64,000 nt of DNA from Paralithodes platypus (Eukaryota > Arthropoda > Malacostraca > Decapoda > Lithodidae), in contig CM064552.1 of NCBI GenBank assembly GCA_032716605.1, positions 5,006,772 to 5,070,771 of the forward strand. Direction: 5' to 3'. Both the position numbers and the translations under genes were made by a program. The notes below the pieces were generated by a model, which had not been told where the DNA came from, ran no database searches, and saw nothing but the letters and a program-made list of their open reading frames with translations. Position 1 is the stretch's first letter. Each line of letters starts with the position of its first letter. This document shows, one piece after another, positions 57,808 through 64,000 of the stretch.

Positions 57808-58143
57808 TTAAGGGGAGGTTTCCACTTGAGGGATTTTTGTCTTGACTCCTTTCTCCCTCATGTTTAGCCCCATTGCTTTTCTATTTTTAAGACGTTCGCC
57901 CCATTATTTTGACGATTTTAAGAACTTTCGACCCATTTCTGTCAATTTTAAGACCTTTCGTGCCATTTAGGTGTCGATTTTATCCTAGCGAGCGATAGCG
58001 AGCCTGTAATTTAAGAGGAACCGGCCTTCAGCCGGGACATTTTTCTACCGAAAAATGTACAAATTTATCTTAAAAGGGGCTCAAGGGGGTGTAATCTTAA
58101 GCTTGATGGATAACTAGAGACCAAACTAAAAACCTCCCCTTAA
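57808..58143. mobile_element. T2 MITE, opposite orientation
   Basis: TTAAGGGGAGGTTTCCACTT to AAAACCTCCCCTTAA; the interior is the reverse complement of the other copies. Confidence 0.85.
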
Positions 58144-58559
58144 TGGTATTGTTGATCAAAATGATGGATTAAGTTGAAATGTTAAATGTTCATCTAATTT
58201 CGACAATGGTAAAAATACTTAGTTACTGAAAATGTTGCATGATGATAACTGTAATGGGTATATTGATTAAAATGTTTATGTTAATACAATGTTATCTAGT
58301 AATAAAGACTAGTATTAAAATGTTAGATGTGGAGATATAATTGGATAATGTTCACCATATTGTGTTGATGGAAGTGTTAGATAATGTTGGGTAAAACTAC
58401 TTACAATTAAGCGACGAAACAATATGGAAGATGCTTAACCTAATTGGTACGGATGGTAGCCTAACTAATACAGTTTAATGCAGTTTGTTGGACTCTTTGA
58501 GGAACTTTAATGATGAAACTATTTGAATTTTCGATTAAACGGAACATTTATACATACAG
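58144..58559. other. AT-rich sequence with no feature seen
   Basis: Short similar phrases (ATGTTAAATGTT, AAAATGTTAGATG) suggest an old degenerate repeat. No coding signal. Confidence 0.4.
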
Positions 58560-58730
58560 TAAATACATACATTAACAACGAGACAGAGAAAGGGGGCGAG
58601 GGAACGTGAAAGTGGTCCCAGACCCCAATAATTGGAACTTTACAGGTTTCTCTTCGGGCTCTGTCTAGAGTCGGCCACTCCCAGCAATGGGGTATGTGCC
58701 TAAGTATATCCATACATACATACAATATAA
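58560..58730 (+). repeat. S1 copy with (CATA)n tail
   Basis: ACGAGACAGAGAAAGGGGGC, GTCGGCCACTCCCAGCAATG, tail CATACATACATAC. Confidence 0.8.
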
Positions 58731-58757
58731 TCAAATGACACTAGCTTATGGCATACA

Positions 58758-59092
58758 TTAAGGGGAGGTATTTAGTTTGTTCCCTACGTTTTCATCAAGC
58801 TTAAAATTACACCCCCTAGACCCCTTTTCAAGATAAATTTGTACATTTTTCGGTAGAAAAATGTCCAGGCCGGAGGCCGGTTGCTCTTAAATTACAGGTT
58901 CGCTATCGCTCGCCAGGAAAAATCGACACCTTAATGGCACGAAAGGTCTTAAAATTGACAGAAATGGGGCAAAGTGTCTTAAAATGTCCAAACTACTAGG
59001 CCGAACGTCTTAAAATCTCAAAAGCAATGGGGCTAAACATGAGGGAGAAAGGGGTCCAGAAAAAAATCCCTCAAGTGGAGACCTCCCCTTAA
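58758..59092. mobile_element. T2 MITE
   Basis: TTAAGGGGAGGTATTTAGTT to AGTGGAGACCTCCCCTTAA. The interior matches the 55452 copy. Confidence 0.85.
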
Positions 59093-59276
59093 TGCAATAC
59101 ATTTGAAGGTGCTAATATTAATTACAATTGAGTATTATCATAACACTAGCCTATAATTATGACATCCAAGTAACTTTCTGAATTACGGATATCATTTTAA
59201 TAAGGTTCTACTATCAGAACCAAAATGAAAATAAATTGATAAATACGAATAATAAATAAATAAATAAACATATACC

Positions 59277-59346
<70 letters not shown>
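59277..59346. repeat. (TA)n microsatellite
   Basis: About 33 TA units beginning at an ACCGGTA palindrome. Confidence 0.97.
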
Positions 59347-59351
<5 letters not shown>

Positions 59352-59459
59352 TTAATAAAGATGCCATGAACAATTAATATTTACTTCAATATCGATGATA
59401 CTTTATATCTATATCTAATTCATATAGGGCCTACTCCATATATCTTCTTTATATTTACG

Positions 59460-59573
59460 AAAATGTTTGGAACTATCTTATACACACCATCCTATACATA
59501 TACTGTACTACGAATAATGTTTGGAACCATCTTATACACACCATCCTATACATATACTGTACTACGAATAATT
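59460..59573. repeat. 54-bp direct duplication
   Basis: ATGTTTGGAACTATCTTATA and ACACCATCCTATACATATAC occur twice with one difference. Confidence 0.85.
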
Positions 59574-59769
59574 ACTCAATAAACTTCAATCCTTCTACCA
59601 AATGTTTTCAATATCAAATTCATACATTACGAACAATTTTACAGTTACAGTATATATACTGTATCTACGCATTTGTACTCAATATCCTTTAATCCATCTC
59701 CCAAATAGTTATACTTTCAGTAACATTACGAAAAAGTTCTGAGTTCAAACCCCCTTCTACATTATCGAC

Positions 59770-59850
59770 GAGCCCGAGCCCTTGCCACTGCTCCCTTGTG
59801 AGTGGCTGGCAGGGGGGATTCGAACCCTAGTCCTTCCACCTACATCCCCC
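59770..59850 (-). repeat. tRNA-like sequence, minus strand
   Basis: On the minus strand CTAGGGTTCGAATCCCCCCT (B-box) follows GTAGGTGGAAGGA. The A-box is poor, so a SINE relic is likely. Confidence 0.35.
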
Positions 59851-60496
59851 CACAACAATATTTATTTACCATGTGTTGTGGGGGACAGATGTTAGGCTAC
59901 GTCTCTCAGGCTGTACCATCACCCAAAATAATACATCAAACGTACAATATATTTCATTAGCTTACATAAAACATCAAATCGAGTAATAAACTATATAGGC
60001 TTGTAATAATAGAAATACAATCGAGTTTATATATTAGCATACAGAACACATACGATAGTTTATAGATTAGCGTACCGGTGCATAATAATACAATCAAGTT
60101 TATAGATTAGTACACAGAAAATATATAATCGCTTTTGAAGATTAACGTGCATTAGTTCGTCAGCAATAAAACCATAAAAATACCATTGATTTTATAGAGT
60201 AGCATGCTTAAGAACGACAGAAATAAAACCAAAAAACATACAATAACTATTTATTCATTAGCATGCATAAGTTCCTCAGTATTAAAATTAAAACATAAAT
60301 AAGTCCAAGATACAACCGAATTTACCAATTATAATGTAAAGCATTATCTTCAATACAATGAATGTAAAAAAAATTGCAATCCATGAAAATTGATAAATAT
60401 AATCAATAATATTAAATTAATATAATTAAATAAACATATAAAATCCTGCCAGCAATAAACGTAGTCAGTATCTTTTATTAATACAATCAATAAATC

Positions 60497-60836
60497 AAAC
60501 TACAACTATAAATACAGTACATACAACTATAAATACAGTACATACAACTATAAATACAGTACATACAACTATAAATACAGTACATACAACTATAAATACA
60601 GTACATACAACTATAAATACAGTACATACAACTATAAATACAGTACATACAACTATAAATACAGTACATACAACTATAAATACAGTACATACAACTATAA
60701 ATACAGTACATACAACTATAAATACAGTACATACAACTATAAATACAGTACATACAACTATAAATACAGTACATACAACTATAAATACAGTACATACAAC
60801 TATAAATACAGTACATACAACTATAAATACAGTACC
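60497..60836. repeat. 21-bp minisatellite, 16 units
   Basis: CATACAACTATAAATACAGTA repeated almost perfectly. Because 21 is a multiple of three, it creates long open frames encoding a repeated heptapeptide on the minus strand; there is no other sign of a gene. Confidence 0.97.
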
Positions 60837-61277
60837 GTACATACAATCGATATCATACATAAAATACTTCAAGTTCTTCATCAATAATATTAATCAATCA
60901 AGCACCAATCAAACACATACATTATCTTGTATAGTACTGTATATTGTGTGTACTTGTCGTTTTCGTCATTTGGCCTTGCGTTGATAGATGCTATTTATTT
61001 TGCCCTTGTCACTGAGATGGATGTTTTAAAAAAATAAATCAACATGGTTATTATTTTAATGTTAAATATACCTGAGTAAGATATACAATGGTTGTTGTTG
61101 TTGTTGTTTAAAAGTAACCAACATACTGAGCTTATTATCTCAAAGTGTAATACTATACTTGACTAAGAGAGAACTATGATATAACCTTCAACAGAAAACA
61201 AAACATGGAAGTTTTAAGTGAAGTTAACATATTAAACACTAGCACAACTTACAGAAGAAGACAAATCATGGATCACG

Positions 61278-61612
61278 TTAAGGGCAGGTTTCTAGTTTGT
61301 TTCCTACTCCTCCAGCAATCTTAAAATTTCACCCCCTTGACCCCCTTTCAAGATAAATTTGTACATTTTCGGTAGAAAAATGTCCCGGCCAAAGGCCGAT
61401 TACTCTTAAATTACAGGCTCGCTATCGCTCGCCAGGATAAAATCGACACCTAAATGGCACAAAAGATCTTAAAATTGACAGAAATGGGTCGAAAGTTCTT
61501 AAAATCGTCAAAATAATGGGGCGAACGTCTTAAAATTAGAAAAGCAATGAGGCTAGACAGGAGGGAGAAGGGAGTCAAGAAAAAAATCCCTCAAGTGGAA
61601 ATCTCCCCTTAA
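61278..61612. mobile_element. T2 MITE
   Basis: TTAAGGGCAGGTTTCTAGTT to GTGGAAATCTCCCCTTAA. Closest in text to the nested copy at 56214. Confidence 0.85.
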
Positions 61613-61635
61613 TATAATCAAGAAGATTGGGTAAG

Positions 61636-61762
61636 AGTTTTTTAAGGAGAAGGTAGCTATTTTAAGGAGAAGGTAGCTATTTTAAGGAGAAGGTAGCTAT
61701 TTTAAGGAGAAGGTAGCTATTTTAAGGAGAAGGTAGCTATTTTAAGGAGAAGGTAGCTATTT
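61636..61762. repeat. 20-bp minisatellite, six units
   Basis: TTTTAAGGAGAAGGTAGCTA, identical units, followed by a T2-like fragment CTCCCTCATGTTTAGTACCA. Confidence 0.95.
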
Positions 61763-62099
61763 GTCTCCCTCATGTTTAGTACCATTAGCTTTGAGTTTTT
61801 AGGGACTTATACGTTCTACCCATTACACCATCAAGATGAGTATCAGTATCGTGTATGTCAATGATTTACAATACTTAATATAACAAATATACTGTACTTT
61901 CATTTCAAGGTTATGACCAGACTAACTACATGTATATCATCACATAAAACTCAGGTTATAACTGGTGCTACAGATAATATATACATTTTGATATACACCA
62001 TATTTGTTCAGAATTTACACTAGCCAATTCTCGTGCCAAACTCGGGACAATTCCTTACATAAATTCCAATGGTCATAGTGGTGCTACATTACATATATA

Positions 62100-62315
62100 A
62101 AACTTCGGGGGCGGGTGGCTAGAAATCCTCTTCCCCTTGTAAAATTCACATACTAGACGAGACAGAAAGGGGCGAGGGAATGCGAAAGTGGTCCCGAACC
62201 CTAAGAATTGGAACTTTAAATGTTGTTTCTGTTCGTGCTCTGTCTCGAGTTGGCCACCCCCAGCTATGGGGTATGTGTCTCAGTATATACATGCATACAT
62301 ACAGTAAGATACAAC
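62100..62315 (+). repeat. S1 copy with (CATA)n tail
   Basis: CGAGACAGAAAGGGGCGAGG, GTTGGCCACCCCCAGCTATG, tail CATGCATACATACAG. Confidence 0.8.
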
Positions 62316-62605
62316 ACATTAATTTGTCCATATATGAAACTCGGCAACACAATTGTATTTTCCCAACTGTTTTCTACATTAGCCTGTATCTGATATTGGC
62401 TTGTAACTCTTAGATACAAATATATATGTCAGTTACAAAGGTAGATCAACTGTCTCGATTTAACCAGAGAAATATGTCAAATTCCTCGCACCGAAGGGGT
62501 TACGTGGTAGAAGACGTTAGTTCACCTCTCACAGCATTCCCTATTTTACAATACCAAGAAAAGCAGTGTCTTGTATTTCAATGACTTGGAATAAATACTC
62601 AATAC

Positions 62606-62813
62606 TATACCCTGTTCCAATTAAGTAGGCTAAACTCTTGAATGTTACCCTCTCTAACTCACAAACGACTAGCATAATCGAGCTACTATTTCTACCATTT
62701 GGGAAGCGTCAACCAGGGAATAGTAGGTACGGCAGTCCATTTGCTCTAACCCTTTTTGAGTTACAGAGGTTGGGGTTCACAATTTCTGGCCTACCTACTT
62801 GGAACAGGGTATA
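62606..62813. mobile_element. MITE, family M3, best-preserved ends
   Basis: TATACCCTGTTCCAATTAAG at left and CTACTTGGAACAGGGTATA at right, with GAGCTACTATTTCTACCATT inside. Confidence 0.85.
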
Positions 62814-62959
62814 GCCAATAATTCCCAAAGTAATGTAAGTATTGTCTCCATAATTATTCTATTACGGAGTGAAAGGAAGCAAACTGCCTTATATTAAGGA
62901 ATAACACTATATCGACGTACAGTACCCCTCATATCCACCTGTGGCAGAGATACTTTTGG

Positions 62960-63025
62960 TTTAGTTTGTTCGTTGTTAGACAGCTGCGCTACTGATCTGG
63001 GTTCGAGGCCCAAAGGCCCAGCCAC
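62960..63025 (+). repeat. tRNA-like fragment
   Basis: A B-box GGGTTCGAGGCCC near 63000 with a weak A-box (TTAGACAGCTGCGCTACTGA) upstream. Confidence 0.35.
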
Positions 63026-63901
63026 GTCGAATTGTTATTGAGTTATAAATATATATATAAAGCTATGTACCAGGTGTACGTGTGGGAAACTGTACAAATA
63101 TACTTGAATGTCCACCTATATGAAAATACCGTAACTAGTCTCTCAATCTTGACTATTTTTTTTCACTATACTCGAATGTGAATCTACATTATATAATATG
63201 TGAAACCTATTTGTTCTAATAATTTCATTAATTGAGTTTAGGAGTAAAGTCGGTTAGTGGAGGGAACATAATAATTTTGACCATTGTTTTACTAATTTAC
63301 ATCTACCATCAATCGTATAGTTAATATTTAAAACATGTCTATACTAACACTCGAAGATGAACTTACAGATAACTTTGTTTACACTCACGATGTTGGCTTG
63401 TTATCATATTTATTTGTATACATCTTCAGTTTTACTCTAATCATCAAAATAATGAAAGAGTTGAAACAAAAAGATGGTACTATCCATAATAAGCGCCATT
63501 TATATAAGTGTACCGGTATATAATCAAATTGAAACTTATTACATGTACACATACTATTCTAGATATATAGATACGAAATTATACCGTATATGCTGAGATA
63601 TACTAGCGTAATTATCGTAAAAAATGGTAATTACTAAACAGAATATATTTTATGGTATATGAACTTCTATTAGGGCATAAAGATAGCAAACCTATATTTA
63701 TATAACGATAAACAGATATAGCTGAAGAACAACTCACTGTGAATCTATAGAGGGGCGACAAAATAGGCAGAGGCGACTTTATTGTAAATTACGTTATTTA
63801 AGTGACTCATGATTAAATTATACTTCTACTATACTATATAACACGACTCATAAGAACAATAACCTTATATTAAATTATATATATATATACTGTATATGTA
63901 T

Positions 63902-63970
<69 letters not shown>

Positions 63971-64000
63971 TAGGCTATATATATTATTATTATTATTATT
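63026..64000. other. AT-rich end of window with (TA)n and (ATT)n
   Basis: No gene seen. It contains a SINE tail fragment at 63215-63260, (TA)n arrays at 63879-63966 and (ATT)n from 63982 to the edge. Confidence 0.6.

Noticed and set aside
60487..60884. Long minus-strand open frames encoding a repeated heptapeptide
   Set aside because: They are created by a 21-bp minisatellite whose unit is a multiple of three. Two frames are open at once and there are no splice or promoter signals.

Overview
The window looks like nuclear DNA of an arthropod, most likely a decapod crustacean. It has long introns, canonical GT/AG splice signals around short GC-rich exons, many microsatellites and minisatellites, an interstitial tract of the arthropod telomere pentamer TTAGG, and many tRNA-derived SINEs, LINE 3' ends and short inverted-repeat transposons. 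I see no prokaryotic gene organisation, no rRNA and no CRISPR. The species cannot be fixed from sequence alone.

One protein-coding gene on the + strand, open at its 5' end, explains all convincing coding sequence. Seven internal exons (A-G: 2482-2658, 3717-3862, 6923-7075, 8738-8905, 13130-13279, 15006-15344, 17473-17651) join in one frame. Exon G ends in phase 1, and two downstream acceptors fit that phase. One opens a 113-nt terminal exon ending in a stop (23530-23642). The other opens a 4.36-kb exon (42565-46924) that splices in phase 2 to a C/T-rich exon at 53890. The gene can therefore make a short form (474 residues within the window) or a long form (about 1961 residues if the 53890 exon ends at its stop). 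The protein is low-complexity, probably disordered, and rich in Ser/Pro/Arg and basophilic phosphorylation-type motifs. No enzymatic domain lies in the window. I cannot name the gene. It reads like the large C-terminal tail of a cytoskeletal or signalling protein.

The rest is non-coding. 1-2.4 kb: microsatellites, a SINE and several inverted-repeat elements. 2.5-23.6 kb: exons A-H set among LINE fragments (5.4-5.9, 12.0-12.8, 15.6-16.0, 16.6-17.0 and 20.2 kb), SINEs and MITEs. 23.6-42.5 kb: a 19-kb stretch without recognisable exons, with MITEs, minisatellites and one unusual CCAAT/YY1-like patch at 30.4-30.8 kb that might be an internal promoter. 42.6-46.9 kb: the giant exon. 47-53.9 kb: an intron with an 82-bp satellite, the TTAGG tract and abutting TTAA-flanked elements. 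54.1-64 kb: no exons seen, but several TTAA-flanked MITEs, a 1-kb inverted array of a 31-bp repeat (56.7-57.7 kb) and many (TA)n tracts.

The points most worth checking are the phase-compatible alternative 3' ends, the inverted 31-bp array with a Penelope/hammerhead-like centre, the TTAA-flanked element families with a nested and an abutting insertion, the four-unit higher-order structure in the 82-bp satellite, and the excess of TAC-N-GTA words.
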